Source: Tsukamurella tyrosinosolvens
Lineage (GTDB): Bacteria > Actinomycetota > Actinomycetes > Mycobacteriales > Mycobacteriaceae
Direction of reading: 5' to 3'
NCBI RefSeq assembly: GCF_900104775.1
Contig: NZ_FNSA01000003.1
Span: 4,884,326 to 4,948,325 of the forward strand
Length of the DNA stretch: 64,000 nt
A model generated the notes under the pieces. The model worked only from the letters and a program-made list of their open reading frames with translations. It searched no databases and was not told the DNA's origin. Position numbers and translations under genes: made by a program. Position 1 is the first letter of the stretch. Each line of letters begins with the position of its first letter. Shown here in pieces: positions 17,680-26,892 of this stretch.

Positions 17680-18057
17680 TCAGGACTGCGGGACCGGGCA
17701 GGCGGCATCGTCGGCGCCCGTGATCCGGACCCGCGAGACGAAGCGCTTCCCCGTGGCGCCCTCGAGCGAGAAGCCGGCGGCGCGGCCGGGTTCGAGGTCC
17801 AGCACGAGGACGCTACTCTCCCACACCCGCGCCTCGCCGTCCGACACCCAGATCGGCACGTCGCGCCCGTCCCCGAGCTCGACGGTGCCGAGCCGCACGT
17901 TGGCGTCGCCCACGCGGAACTCGTCGACGGTGAAGACCATGGGCGACGAGCCGTCGCAGCAGCCGCCGCTCTGGTGGATCAGCAGCGGCCCGTTGCCGTC
18001 CCACAGCTCGCCCAGCATCTGCCGCGCCGCCTGCGTCGATTCCACCCGCTCGTCCAT
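17680..18057 (-). CDS. DUF779 protein
   Basis: 125-residue cytosolic protein of the DUF779 family, small proteins commonly encoded beside aldehyde or alcohol dehydrogenases in actinobacteria and proteobacteria; molecular role unknown. Seen: LIHQSGGCCDGSSPM (about residues 26-40) with paired cysteines and SLEGATGKRFVSRVR near the C-terminus. The paired Cys and His suggest metal or redox chemistry, which is inference. It lies 49 bases downstream of the alcohol dehydrogenase gene, so the two are probably co-transcribed. ATG 18057. Confidence 0.8.
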   Translation of the reverse strand: MDERVESTQAARQMLGELWDGNGPLLIHQSGGCCDGSSPMVFTVDEFRVGDANVRLGTVELGDGRDVPIWVSDGEARVWESSVLVLDLEPGRAAGFSLEGATGKRFVSRVRITGADDAACPVPQS

Positions 18058-18106
18058 GCCCGCTCCCGTCGTCCCCTCGACGGTAACGCGAGACGGTCAC
18101 CGGGGG

Positions 18107-19147
18107 TCAGGGAACGAGAATCGCTCGCCCGGTGATTCGCCCGGCCTCGAGGTCGTCGAAGGCGCGCTGCGCGTCCGCGAGCGGATACATCACGACGTCC
18201 ACCGCGATCCGGCCGTCCGCGACCAGTGCCAGCACCTCGGCCTGATCGGCGGGCGTTCCGCCGTACGACCTCTGGACGTTGGCGCCCCACGGCAGCACCT
18301 CGCCCTCGAGGCTCGCGTTGAACGGGAACGAACCACCGGCGAGTCCGACGAGGCGGACCGCCCCCTCCGGAGCGACCACGCCGGTCGCGAGTTCGACGGT
18401 GGCCTGGGCGCCCACGAAGTCGAGGACGGCGTCGACCCCGTAGCCGTCGCTCTCCGCGAGGATCTCCGACGCGGCTTCCGGCCCGGAGAGGATCGCGCGG
18501 TCGGCGCCGTTGCGCAGCGCGGCCTCGAGGCGCGCGGCATCGACATCCACGGCGATGATCCGGGCCGATGTGGTCGCACGCAGGATCTGCACGGCCATGT
18601 GTCCGAGCCCGCCGATGCCGATCACCACGACGGTCGCCCCGTCGTCGAGGCGATCGCGCACGCTGCGGATCGCGTGCATGGGAGTCAGTCCCGCGTCCGC
18701 GAGCGGCGCGGCGCTCGCCACGTCGACGGCCCCGAGCCGATCGATATGCTCCGGCCGGGCCTTGATGTAGTCGGCCATGCCGCCGTCGGCCCCGATCCCC
18801 GGGGTCAGGGGGAACTTGTTCCGGCTGCCGTTGACCGAGCACGCGTTCTCTCGCCCGACCGTGCAGGGCCGGCACTCGCCGCACGACCACACCGCGCGCA
18901 CCAGGACGGGCTCTCCGACGGCGAGGTCGCGGACGTCGGCGCCCACCGCGTCGACGAGGCCCGCCGTCTCGTGGCCCATCGTCGTGCCGAAGAACGGCCA
19001 CTCCTCGCCCTGGTGGAGGATGTGCAGGTCCGAATGGCACAGCCCGGCGCCGACGACCTTGATGAGCACCTCGTCGGGCCCGATGTCGGGCACCGGGACG
19101 TCCTGGAGTTCGATCCGGCCGGGCCCGGTCAGCTTGAGCGCCTTCAT
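18107..19147 (-). CDS. Zinc-dependent alcohol dehydrogenase
   Basis: 346-residue medium-chain dehydrogenase oxidising an alcohol to aldehyde or ketone with NAD. Seen: catalytic zinc ligands in GLCHSDLH (about residues 36-43) and MGHETAG (about 57-63), the structural zinc lobe CGECRPC...ENAC (about 89-103), and the NAD-binding GIGGLGHMA (about 169-177). It is divergent from the monooxygenase at 19,390, and the 242-base region between them carries three dyads, so co-regulation is likely. In the proposed pathway it supplies the ketone for the monooxygenase. ATG 19147. Confidence 0.9.
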   Translation of the reverse strand: MKALKLTGPGRIELQDVPVPDIGPDEVLIKVVGAGLCHSDLHILHQGEEWPFFGTTMGHETAGLVDAVGADVRDLAVGEPVLVRAVWSCGECRPCTVGRENACSVNGSRNKFPLTPGIGADGGMADYIKARPEHIDRLGAVDVASAAPLADAGLTPMHAIRSVRDRLDDGATVVVIGIGGLGHMAVQILRATTSARIIAVDVDAARLEAALRNGADRAILSGPEAASEILAESDGYGVDAVLDFVGAQATVELATGVVAPEGAVRLVGLAGGSFPFNASLEGEVLPWGANVQRSYGGTPADQAEVLALVADGRIAVDVVMYPLADAQRAFDDLEAGRITGRAILVP

Positions 19148-19214
19148 GAGATTCCCTTTCGTTGTGTTCTACATCACTCGCCGAGCACGGTAGGGCCGCT
19201 CGCCGGGACCGCCC

Positions 19215-19290
19215 CCACCCGAACGGGTGGGCCACCCCGCCTCACCGGGCGGGGTGGGCCGGAACCGCCGAAGACCACCCGAACGGGTGG
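19215..19290. promoter_or_regulatory. Three GC dyads between the alcohol dehydrogenase and monooxygenase genes
   Basis: Two identical 16-base dyads CCACCCGAACGGGTGG lie at 19215-19230 and 19275-19290, exactly 60 bases apart. Between them (19232-19257) is a related longer dyad with arms CCACCCCGC and GCGGGGTGG. The arrangement fits an operator for divergent control, most likely by the LuxR/MalT-type regulator encoded at 22,129; that link is inference. Confidence 0.65.
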
Positions 19291-19320
19291 GGAGGTGGGG
19301 CACCGCGAACTCCATATTCG

Positions 19321-19336
19321 TGTGACCGGAGTCACT
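19321..19336. promoter_or_regulatory. CRP/GlxR-like dyad
   Basis: TGTGA-CCGGAG-TCACT ends 53 bases before the monooxygenase ATG and 30 bases after the last GC dyad. It suggests catabolite control superimposed on pathway induction. Confidence 0.45.
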
Positions 19337-19389
19337 AACTGCAGCCGCCGCCGGTGGCGAGTGAGAGCCGGATACGAAGGGAGATCCTG

Positions 19390-21024
19390 ATGACCACCAC
19401 AGCGCAGGAGACAACGCCGGCGGCGATCGAGACGGTCGATGCGGTCGTCGTCGGCGCCGGATTCTCAGGCCTGTACACCCTGCGGCGGCTGCGTGAGCTC
19501 GGACTCTCGGCCCGCTGCCTCGAGGCAGGCACCGACGTGGGCGGCACGTGGCACTGGAACCGCTACCCCGGCGCGCGCTCCGACAGCGACAGCACCGTCT
19601 ACAGCTTCTCGGACTACTTCAATCCGGACCTTCTCGCCGAGTGGAAGTGGAGCGAGCGGTATCCGTCGCAGCCGGAGATCCAGAGCTACCTCGCGTGGGT
19701 CGCGGACCGCGAGGGCCTCCGCGGGAACATCACTTTCGGGACGAAGGTGACCGGTGCGCAGTTCGACGCCGCCTCCGGGCGATGGACGATCGAGACGGAT
19801 TCGGGCCGGACGGTGACCGCCAAGTACTTCATCCCCGCCGTCGGAGTGCTGAGCACGCCGAACATGCCCGCGTTTCCCGGCCTCGACACGTTCGAAGGCC
19901 AGTGGCACCACACCGCGCGGATGCCCGAGCAGGACATCGACTTCACCGGCAAGCGCGTCGCCGTCATCGGCAACGGAGCCACCGCCGTCCAGATCATCCC
20001 GGTGGTGGCCCGCACCGCGGCCCAGGTCTACGAGTTCTCCCGCAATCCGTACCACTGCCTCCCCGGGCGCAATCACGAACTCGACGCCGAGGACTGGAAG
20101 GCGATCGAGTCCAGCCATCCCGAGATCTTCGAGAAGGCCCGCGCGAACTTCGGCGGCTTCCCCTACCCGGACTTCGCGGGAATCGGTGCCGAGATGTCGC
20201 CGGAGGAACGACGGGACGTGCTCGAGCGGCTCTGGGAGAAGGGCGGACTCACTCCGGCCTTCTCCGGCTTCGCCGACGTCCTCACCGACCGCGAGGTGAA
20301 CGGGTTCGTCCTCGACTTCCTCCGCGAGAAGATCGCGAACGTCGTGCGCGATCCCGCCCTCGCCGAGCGGCTCTCGCCGACATCGCCGTTCGTCAGCAAG
20401 CGCCCGCCGATCGAGCACGGGTACTACGCGGCGTTCAACCGCGACAACGTCGCGATCGTGGACATGAAGGACAACCCGGTCGCCGAAGTGACCTCCACCG
20501 GAATCCGCATGACGGACGGCACCGAGCACGAGGTCGATGTGATCCTCTTCGCCACGGGCTTCGACGCCTACACCGGTGCGCTGTACTCCATGAACATCCG
20601 CGACACGAACGGGGTCCTGCTGCAGGAGCGGTGGGCCGACCGGCCCGCCACGTACATCGGGATGACCGTGCCCGGGTTCCCGAACATGTTCCTGCACTAC
20701 TGCGGCCCGCAGAACCCCGCGATCCTCACCAACGGTCCGACCCTGATCGAGCAGCAGGGCGAGTGGATCGGCGATTTCCTCGCCCACATGGAATCCGAGG
20801 GCCATCGTGTCGTGGACACCCGCCAGGACGCGGCGGACGAATTCCTCGCCCTGCACGACACCATCTCGAACATGACGGTCATCCCGGACACCGCCTCCTG
20901 GTGGACCGGCACCAACGTCGACGGTAAGCCGAACGGCCTGCTCAGCTGGTGCGGGGGCTTCCCCGAATACCGCCGGATCTGCGACGAGGCAGTCGCCGAC
21001 TACGCCGGCTTCCGCTTCGACTGA
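19390..21024 (+). CDS. Baeyer-Villiger-type flavin monooxygenase
   Basis: 544-residue FAD/NADPH monooxygenase that inserts oxygen next to a ketone carbonyl to give an ester. Seen: FAD motif GAGFSG (residues 22-27), GGTWHWNRYPGARSD (typical of the cyclohexanone/acetone monooxygenase group), the type I fingerprint FEGQWHHTARMP (about 168-179), and the NADPH-binding GNGATA (about 197-202). The length fits the acetone/cyclohexanone monooxygenase group. ATG 19390 follows GGGAG. It is first in an operon with the esterase, a regulator and the CoA ligase. Substrate size cannot be read from the sequence. Confidence 0.92.
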   Translation: MTTTAQETTPAAIETVDAVVVGAGFSGLYTLRRLRELGLSARCLEAGTDVGGTWHWNRYPGARSDSDSTVYSFSDYFNPDLLAEWKWSERYPSQPEIQSYLAWVADREGLRGNITFGTKVTGAQFDAASGRWTIETDSGRTVTAKYFIPAVGVLSTPNMPAFPGLDTFEGQWHHTARMPEQDIDFTGKRVAVIGNGATAVQIIPVVARTAAQVYEFSRNPYHCLPGRNHELDAEDWKAIESSHPEIFEKARANFGGFPYPDFAGIGAEMSPEERRDVLERLWEKGGLTPAFSGFADVLTDREVNGFVLDFLREKIANVVRDPALAERLSPTSPFVSKRPPIEHGYYAAFNRDNVAIVDMKDNPVAEVTSTGIRMTDGTEHEVDVILFATGFDAYTGALYSMNIRDTNGVLLQERWADRPATYIGMTVPGFPNMFLHYCGPQNPAILTNGPTLIEQQGEWIGDFLAHMESEGHRVVDTRQDAADEFLALHDTISNMTVIPDTASWWTGTNVDGKPNGLLSWCGGFPEYRRICDEAVADYAGFRFD

Positions 21025-21067
21025 CCACTCCGCTCAGCACACCATCCATCCGAGAAGAGGATTCGAC

Positions 21068-22021
21068 ATGACACTCGACACGCAGACCGCGGCTTGGTTG
21101 CAGGCCGTCGCGGACACCGGACTACCGCCCCTCGACGAGATGCCGGTCGCCGACGCCCGCGCGACGTACCGTGCCGTCGTGGCCCAGTGCGGGCTCCCCG
21201 CGGAGGAAGTCATCTCGGTGACGGACACCGTCGCCGCGGGGCCCGACGGCGACATCCCGGTCCGGATCTACACACCGAAGGGGAGCGGTGCCTTCCCCGT
21301 GCTCGTGTACTTCCACGGGGGCGGCTGGGTCATCGGCGACCCCGACGTCGTCGACGGGCCGTGCACCCTGTTCGCGAACCGCGCCCACGCCGTGGTGGTC
21401 TCCGTGGACTACCGGAAGGCGCCGGAGGCCCCCTTCCCCGCGGCCGTCGACGACGCCGTGGCCGCCACCCGCTGGGTGGCCGAGCACGCGGCCGAGCTGA
21501 ACATCGACCCCGACCGGATCGCGGTCGGCGGCGACAGCGCGGGCGGCAACCTCGCCGCAGTGACCGCATTGACCCTCCGCGACGAGGGCGGGCCGAAGCT
21601 GGTGGGACAGGTGCTCCTCTATCCGGCGACCGATTTCCGCCGAGACACCGACTCCGCCCGCGACAACGGCGAGGGCTACTTCCTCACCACCGCGCTGCTC
21701 GACTGGTTCTCCGAGCACTACCGCGCCGACCCCGACGACTGGCGCGCCTCGCCGATCCGAGCCGCGGACCACGCCGGCCTCCCTCCCGCCCTGGTGGTCA
21801 CCGCGGAGTACGACCCGCTCCGCGACGAGGGCGAGGCGTACGCCGCGAAGCTGCGCGACGCCGGTGTTCCGACGCAGGTCAAGCGGTACGACGGGCAGAT
21901 CCACGCCTTCGCGGCGAACCTCGCGGGTGCCGTCGACTTCGGGCGCGCCGCATTGGAGGACGTGGGCGAGCATCTGCGCACCGCATTCCGGCTCGGCTGG
22001 ACTCCGCGCCTCTGGGAGTGA
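21068..22021 (+). CDS. Alpha/beta hydrolase (HSL-type esterase)
   Basis: 317-residue esterase of the hormone-sensitive-lipase family. Seen: oxyanion motif HGGGW (about residues 84-88), nucleophile GDSAGG (about 157-162), acid in EYDPLRDEG and histidine in IHAF. It should hydrolyse the ester made by the monooxygenase 43 bases upstream; this is inference from pairing known in ketone degradation (monooxygenase plus esterase). ATG 21068 follows AGAAGAGG. Cytosolic, no signal peptide. Confidence 0.9.
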   Translation: MTLDTQTAAWLQAVADTGLPPLDEMPVADARATYRAVVAQCGLPAEEVISVTDTVAAGPDGDIPVRIYTPKGSGAFPVLVYFHGGGWVIGDPDVVDGPCTLFANRAHAVVVSVDYRKAPEAPFPAAVDDAVAATRWVAEHAAELNIDPDRIAVGGDSAGGNLAAVTALTLRDEGGPKLVGQVLLYPATDFRRDTDSARDNGEGYFLTTALLDWFSEHYRADPDDWRASPIRAADHAGLPPALVVTAEYDPLRDEGEAYAAKLRDAGVPTQVKRYDGQIHAFAANLAGAVDFGRAALEDVGEHLRTAFRLGWTPRLWE

Positions 22022-22128
22022 ACCTCCTCGAGCGCCCGCGGTGCCTGACTACCCTCGGCGGAGGCAGGTACCGTCGGCGCCCCTGACCGATCATCCGCAC
22101 CAGGAGTGGGAGCGAGGCCACCGAACCC

Positions 22129-24810
22129 ATGGACACATCCGTACTCACCACCCGCCTCACCCCGGCGCTTCCGCCGCGCGGGTTGGTGGCACGGGTTCGT
22201 CTCCTGCAGACGCTGGAGCGCCACGCCGACGTACGGCTCACCCTCGTCCACGCGCCGGCGGGCTTCGGGAAGAGCGCCCTCGCCGCGCAATGGCGCGAAC
22301 GCCTCCAGGCCGACGGGGCCGCCGTTGCGTGGCTGTCCATCGACGGGGACGAGCCGGTGCTGTCGTTCCTCGCGCACGTCGTGGCAGCGGTGAGCCGCGT
22401 CGCGCCCGATGCCGTCGGCGATCTGTCGGCCATGCTGAACGACGTCGGGATCCCCGCGGAGCACTACGTGCTGACGTCGCTGATCAACGGACTGCAACGG
22501 GCGGACCGTCCGGTGCTGCTCATCATCGATGACTGGCACCGGGTGACCACGCGCGAGACGGTGTCGGCGCTTGAGTACCTCATCGTCAACGGCGGCTCCG
22601 GTCTCCGCGTGTTGGTGACGAGTCGTAGCCGTGCCGGGTTGCCTCTCAGCAGGATGCTGATCACCGACGAGCTACTCGAGATCGACAGCGCCCAGCTCCG
22701 TTTCGATGATGACGAATCACGCTCTCTCCTCACCGGGCTCGGCGCCGATACCGGGGTGTCGACCATGGATCTCATCCGTTCGACGGACGGCTGGGTGGCG
22801 GCTCTCAAGCTCGCGGCCCTGTCGCTGCGCAGCGGCGATCCGCAGGCGCCGGTCGACGCGGTCGGCCACCGGGCGGTCGGCGACTTCCTGGCGGAGAACG
22901 TGCTGGACGCACTCGACCCGGACGTGCACGACTTCCTGCTCGCGACCTGTCTTCCCGAGCGCGTGTGCGGCCCACTCGCGGACGCGTTGACCGGCTCGCG
23001 CGACGGCCTCGCGCGATTGGAGGACGTGGAGCGCCGGGATCTGTTCCTCGACCGGATGGCGGACGACGCGACGTGGTTCCGGTACCACCATCTCTTCGCC
23101 GACTTCCTCCGCCGCCGGCTGGCGGTGACCGACGCTGGTCGTGTCGCCGAACTCCACGCGCGCGCGTCCGACTGGTTCGCCGAGAACGGAATGATCGGCG
23201 AGGCCGTCCACCACGCGATGGCGGCGGGAAGGGCCGACGACGCGGCCGATCTCGTCGAGCGGGAGGCGATGCGGCTCATCGAGGACAGCCGGATGGTAGC
23301 TGTCCTACAGCTGATCGACCGCCTCCCCGCCGGGGCCATCGGGGATCGGCCGCGTCTACTCATGGCGGTGAGCTGGGCCAATTGTCTCCTCCAGAGGTCG
23401 GCCGCGGCGCAACTCGCCCTGGATCAACTCCGATACTCGTTCACGGCTCCGGACGACGGCGGTGATCGTCACCAGCGGGAGGTGGAGGCGGACGTCGTCC
23501 AGGCGTGCATCGATGTCTTCGCCGACCGCCCCGCAGCCGTGGACCACCTGGTCGGCGGCGCGATCGCAGCGCCGGACGAACACCGCCCGTTCGTGATCGG
23601 GGTCGCGGCGAACCTCCGAACCGTCGTGCTGATCCACGACGAGGAGTTCGCTCGCGCGGAGGACCTGCAGGCGTGGGCACGCACCTTCCACGACCTCACA
23701 GCCGGCCGTTTCCCCGCCGTCTACGGACGGTGCCTGGCGAGTGTTGCCGCGTACTCGCAGTGGAAGACGAGGCGCGCCGAGGAATTGCTCCGGAGCGCAC
23801 TCGCCACCGCGCGAGACTCCGCCGGTGCCCACTCGCACGCAGCGCAACTCGCGGCAGCGCTCCTGGCCGAGCTGCAGTACGAACAGGATCGGGTCGACGA
23901 GGCCGAGCGGCTGTCGGCGGAGGCCGCGCGCCTGGGTTCGGACGGCGGACTGGTCGAGTTCATGTCCGCCAGCTACCGCACCCGCGCCCGGATTCGGGAC
24001 GCCCGGGGCGCGCGGTCCGAGGCACTGAGCCTCCTCACAGAGGGGAGCGACGCCGCTGTGCGCCTGGAACTGCCGCGATTGCACGCGGAGCTGAGTCTCG
24101 AGCGGGTCCGGTTCCTCGTCGACGACGGCGACCTCGGGCGGGCGCACGCCCTGGTCCAGTCCATGCCGCGGCCCACCGGGCGGCAGGACGGTGTCTCGCG
24201 TGCGCTGGAGCACGCCCGCACGCTGGCGGCGGCGATCATGGACAGCGCTGAGGGCCGGCACGCCGCGGCGGTGGCTGGGCTGACGGTAGCCCTGGAAAAG
24301 ACTGACCCGGTGCGTAACCCGCGCAAGGAGACCTCGACGCGGATCGCCCTGGCGGGCGTCCTCCACGCGGCGGGACGAGTACAGCAGGCGATTCGCACCA
24401 TCGCACCCGCGCTCGAACTCGGGGCGCGCGCCGGCCTCCGCCGCAGCTTCCTCGATGCCGGTGCCGACGTGGTCGCGCTCCTGCATCGCGTCCAGACGTC
24501 GCCCACCGAGCACGCGGGCGCGCTCGACCTCGGGGCCATCCCCGCGACCTATCTCGCCGACCTCGTCGACCGGACCGGCGGGGCCGTCGCGAACCGGAAC
24601 CTCAGCCCCGCCCTGAAGCAGCTGTCCGCCAGGGAGATCGAGATCCTCCGACTCGTTGATCGCGGCTACACGAACGCGCGGATCGCCACCGAGCTGTGCG
24701 TCGCCGTCAACACGATCAAGTGGCACCTCAAGAACATCAACATCAAACTCGGCGTCTCCACGCGCGGTGAATCCGTCGCCCTCGTGCGGCAATCCCGGCT
24801 GCTCGGTTGA
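22129..24810 (+). CDS. Large LuxR/MalT-type (LAL) transcriptional regulator
   Basis: 893-residue signal-responsive activator. Seen: a P-loop APAGFGKSAL (about residues 42-51) and the Walker B-like LLIIDDWHR (about 130) forming a STAND ATPase domain; a long helical repeat region (about 350-800) for effector binding; and a C-terminal LuxR helix-turn-helix, LSAREIEILRLVDRGYTNAR then IATELCVAVNTIKWHLKNI. It sits inside the ketone-degradation operon, so it probably activates it, perhaps via the dyads at 19,215. ATG 22129; about 107 bases separate it from the esterase. Confidence 0.9.
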   Translation: MDTSVLTTRLTPALPPRGLVARVRLLQTLERHADVRLTLVHAPAGFGKSALAAQWRERLQADGAAVAWLSIDGDEPVLSFLAHVVAAVSRVAPDAVGDLSAMLNDVGIPAEHYVLTSLINGLQRADRPVLLIIDDWHRVTTRETVSALEYLIVNGGSGLRVLVTSRSRAGLPLSRMLITDELLEIDSAQLRFDDDESRSLLTGLGADTGVSTMDLIRSTDGWVAALKLAALSLRSGDPQAPVDAVGHRAVGDFLAENVLDALDPDVHDFLLATCLPERVCGPLADALTGSRDGLARLEDVERRDLFLDRMADDATWFRYHHLFADFLRRRLAVTDAGRVAELHARASDWFAENGMIGEAVHHAMAAGRADDAADLVEREAMRLIEDSRMVAVLQLIDRLPAGAIGDRPRLLMAVSWANCLLQRSAAAQLALDQLRYSFTAPDDGGDRHQREVEADVVQACIDVFADRPAAVDHLVGGAIAAPDEHRPFVIGVAANLRTVVLIHDEEFARAEDLQAWARTFHDLTAGRFPAVYGRCLASVAAYSQWKTRRAEELLRSALATARDSAGAHSHAAQLAAALLAELQYEQDRVDEAERLSAEAARLGSDGGLVEFMSASYRTRARIRDARGARSEALSLLTEGSDAAVRLELPRLHAELSLERVRFLVDDGDLGRAHALVQSMPRPTGRQDGVSRALEHARTLAAAIMDSAEGRHAAAVAGLTVALEKTDPVRNPRKETSTRIALAGVLHAAGRVQQAIRTIAPALELGARAGLRRSFLDAGADVVALLHRVQTSPTEHAGALDLGAIPATYLADLVDRTGGAVANRNLSPALKQLSAREIEILRLVDRGYTNARIATELCVAVNTIKWHLKNINIKLGVSTRGESVALVRQSRLLG

Positions 24811-24836
24811 CGCCTCGAACCACCAAGGAGAACCTC

Positions 24837-26480
24837 ATGAACGCATCGCTTATCGGCTCCGTCTCCCAGCGGTCCGGCCTCGACACCCCGCTGACGCCGT
24901 TGCGCTTCCTCGGCCGCGCCGCGGAGGTCCATCCCGACCACGCCGCCGTGGTGGACGGCGACCGCCGGTCGACCTACCGTGAGCTGGCCGCGCACGTCAC
25001 ACGCCTCGCGCACGCTCTGCGCGCGTCGGGTATCGAGGCCGGCGACCGGGTGGCCTACCTCGCGACGAACTCGCTCGAACTCCTCGTCGCGCACTTCGCC
25101 GTCCCGCTCGCCGGGGGCGTGCTCGTCGCCACGAACACCCGCCTCTCGCCCGACGAAGTCGCCTACATCTGCGGGCATTCCGGTGCGGCGATCCTCCTCG
25201 GCGACGCGCCCCTGCTCGCTCCCCTCGCCGATCAGCAGCCGGTCACGATCCGCGAGGTCATCGAACTGCCCGCGCAGGACGGCGCGTACACCGGCGCTGG
25301 GACCAGTTACGCCGATCTGCTCGCCCGCGGTTCCAATGCGCCGCTCCCGTGGGAGGTGGACGATGAGGATTCGGTGATCTCGATCAACTACACCTCGGGT
25401 ACCACCGGGAAGCCGAAGGGCGTCATGTACACCCACCGGGGCGCCTATCTCGCGGCCCTCGGCAACGTGCACCACAGCGGCTTCGGCATCGACACGAAGT
25501 ACCTGTGGACGCTTCCCATGTTCCACTGCAACGGCTGGTGCGGCGCCTGGGCGGTCGCGGCTGCGGCCGGGACCCAGGTGTGCCTGCGCGCCGTGCGCGG
25601 CGACGACATGTGGGCGCTCATCGACGGCGAGGGGATCACCCACCTCAACGGCGCCCCGACCGTGTTGTCGTTCTTGATCGCCTCCGAGCGGGCGCACCCG
25701 CTGGATCGGGTCCTCACCGTCACCACCGCGGCCGCGCCCCCGAGCCCCACTCTCATCGCGGCGGTGCGGGCCCTGGGCGTTCAGCTCATCCACGTCTACG
25801 GCCTGACCGAGACGTACGGGCCGTACACGATCTGCGAGCCGGACCCGAGCTGGTCCGGCGTCGCCGCCGAGGAACTGCCGCGACTGCTCGCGCGGCAGGG
25901 CGTCGGCATGCTCACCGCCGACCGCGCCCGCGTCGTCCGCCCGGAACCGGGTTCCGACGGTGCCCTCGTCGACGTCACGCCGGACGGCACGGAGATGGGC
26001 GAGATCGTGATGCGCGGAAACATGGTCATGAAGGGCTACTACCTCGACGACGAGCGCACGGACGAGGCCTTCGCCGGCGGCTGGTTCCACTCCGGCGACC
26101 TCGGCGTGATGCATCCGAACGGCTACGTCCAACTGCTCGACCGGGCGAAGGACGTCATCATCTCCGGCGGGGAGAACATCTCCACGATCGAGGTGGAGCA
26201 GGCGCTCGCGAGCCATCCCGCGGTGGTGGACGTCGCCGTCGTCGGGATCCCCGACGAGAAGTGGGGAGAGCGCCCCAAGGCTTTCGTCGTCCTGCGGCCG
26301 GGGTCGTCGGTCGACGAGGAGGAACTCTCCGCGCACGCCCGCGAGCGGATCGCCGGCTTCAAGGCGCCGCGGGTCTTCGCCGTCGTCCCCGAACTCCCCC
26401 GCAACTCGACCGGGAAGATCCAGAAGAAGCAGCTCCGCGACGCGGAGTGGGCCGACAGGCACCAGCGGATCCAGGGCTGA
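24837..26480 (+). CDS. Acyl-CoA ligase (AMP-forming, fatty-acid type)
   Basis: 547-residue AMP-binding enzyme activating a carboxylic acid to acyl-CoA with ATP. Seen: P-loop YTSGTTGKPKG (about residues 187-197), adenine motif HVYGLTETYGPY, the GWFHSGDLG motif (about 417-425) with the ribose-binding Asp, and the C-terminal lysine in NSTGKIQKK. LPMFHCNGW is typical of medium/long-chain ligases. It would activate the acid released by the esterase. ATG 24837 follows AAGGAG, 26 bases after the regulator gene. The operon ends at the terminator at 26,503. Confidence 0.9.
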   Translation: MNASLIGSVSQRSGLDTPLTPLRFLGRAAEVHPDHAAVVDGDRRSTYRELAAHVTRLAHALRASGIEAGDRVAYLATNSLELLVAHFAVPLAGGVLVATNTRLSPDEVAYICGHSGAAILLGDAPLLAPLADQQPVTIREVIELPAQDGAYTGAGTSYADLLARGSNAPLPWEVDDEDSVISINYTSGTTGKPKGVMYTHRGAYLAALGNVHHSGFGIDTKYLWTLPMFHCNGWCGAWAVAAAAGTQVCLRAVRGDDMWALIDGEGITHLNGAPTVLSFLIASERAHPLDRVLTVTTAAAPPSPTLIAAVRALGVQLIHVYGLTETYGPYTICEPDPSWSGVAAEELPRLLARQGVGMLTADRARVVRPEPGSDGALVDVTPDGTEMGEIVMRGNMVMKGYYLDDERTDEAFAGGWFHSGDLGVMHPNGYVQLLDRAKDVIISGGENISTIEVEQALASHPAVVDVAVVGIPDEKWGERPKAFVVLRPGSSVDEEELSAHARERIAGFKAPRVFAVVPELPRNSTGKIQKKQLRDAEWADRHQRIQG

Positions 26481-26502
26481 GTCGGCACCGCGCGCCATAC
26501 GA

Positions 26503-26539
26503 GTCAGGGCCGGTTCTCCGCTGGAGAACCGGCCCTGAC
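26503..26539. terminator. Strong bidirectional hairpin terminator
   Basis: GTCAGGGCCGGTTCTCC pairs perfectly with GGAGAACCGGCCCTGAC around a three-base loop: a 17-base-pair stem. It separates the CoA ligase gene from the opposite-strand tRNA-Arg gene and can serve both. Confidence 0.85.
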
Positions 26540-26547
26540 CGTCACTG

Positions 26548-26620
26548 TGCGCCCGAAGGGATTCGAACCCCTGACCTTCTGATCCGTAGTCAGATGCTCT
26601 ATCCACTGAGCTACGGGCGC
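26548..26620 (-). tRNA. tRNA-Arg (anticodon ACG)
   Basis: 73-nt gene with acceptor GCGCCCG/CGGGCGC and discriminator A. Anticodon stem CTGA/TCAG with loop containing ACG; this A34 is the target of TadA. T-loop GGTTCGAATCC is present. CCA is not encoded. Confidence 0.95.
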
Positions 26621-26661
26621 ATACCCATATTCAATTCTCGCCGGTCCGAAGACCGACGTGG

Positions 26662-26750
26662 CGGAGGCGAGAGGATTTGAACCTCCGGTCCGGTGTTGGC
26701 CGGACAACTCATTAGCAGTGAGTCCCATTCGGCCGCTCTGGCACGCCTCC
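26662..26750 (-). tRNA. tRNA-Ser (anticodon GCT)
   Basis: 89-nt class II tRNA with acceptor GGAGGCG/CGCCTCC, anticodon loop CTGCTAA (GCT, reads AGC/AGU), a long variable arm and T-loop GGTTCAAATCC. It lies 41 bases upstream of tRNA-Arg on the same strand. Confidence 0.95.
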
Positions 26751-26892
26751 AAATCGGACGCGATGCGCGAGCGATCCTTACGGGTCACGCGCAACCGCCG
26801 AGCAGCTACATTACACAACCTCTCCGCAACCCACAAAACCGCTGGTCATTCTCCGTTCGCGCGCGGGATGCGCGCGACGGGTCCGACGGCGC

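Noticed and set aside
17039..19390. Long plus-strand frame over the alcohol dehydrogenase region
   Set aside because: It covers several convincing minus-strand genes and has no recognisable domain.
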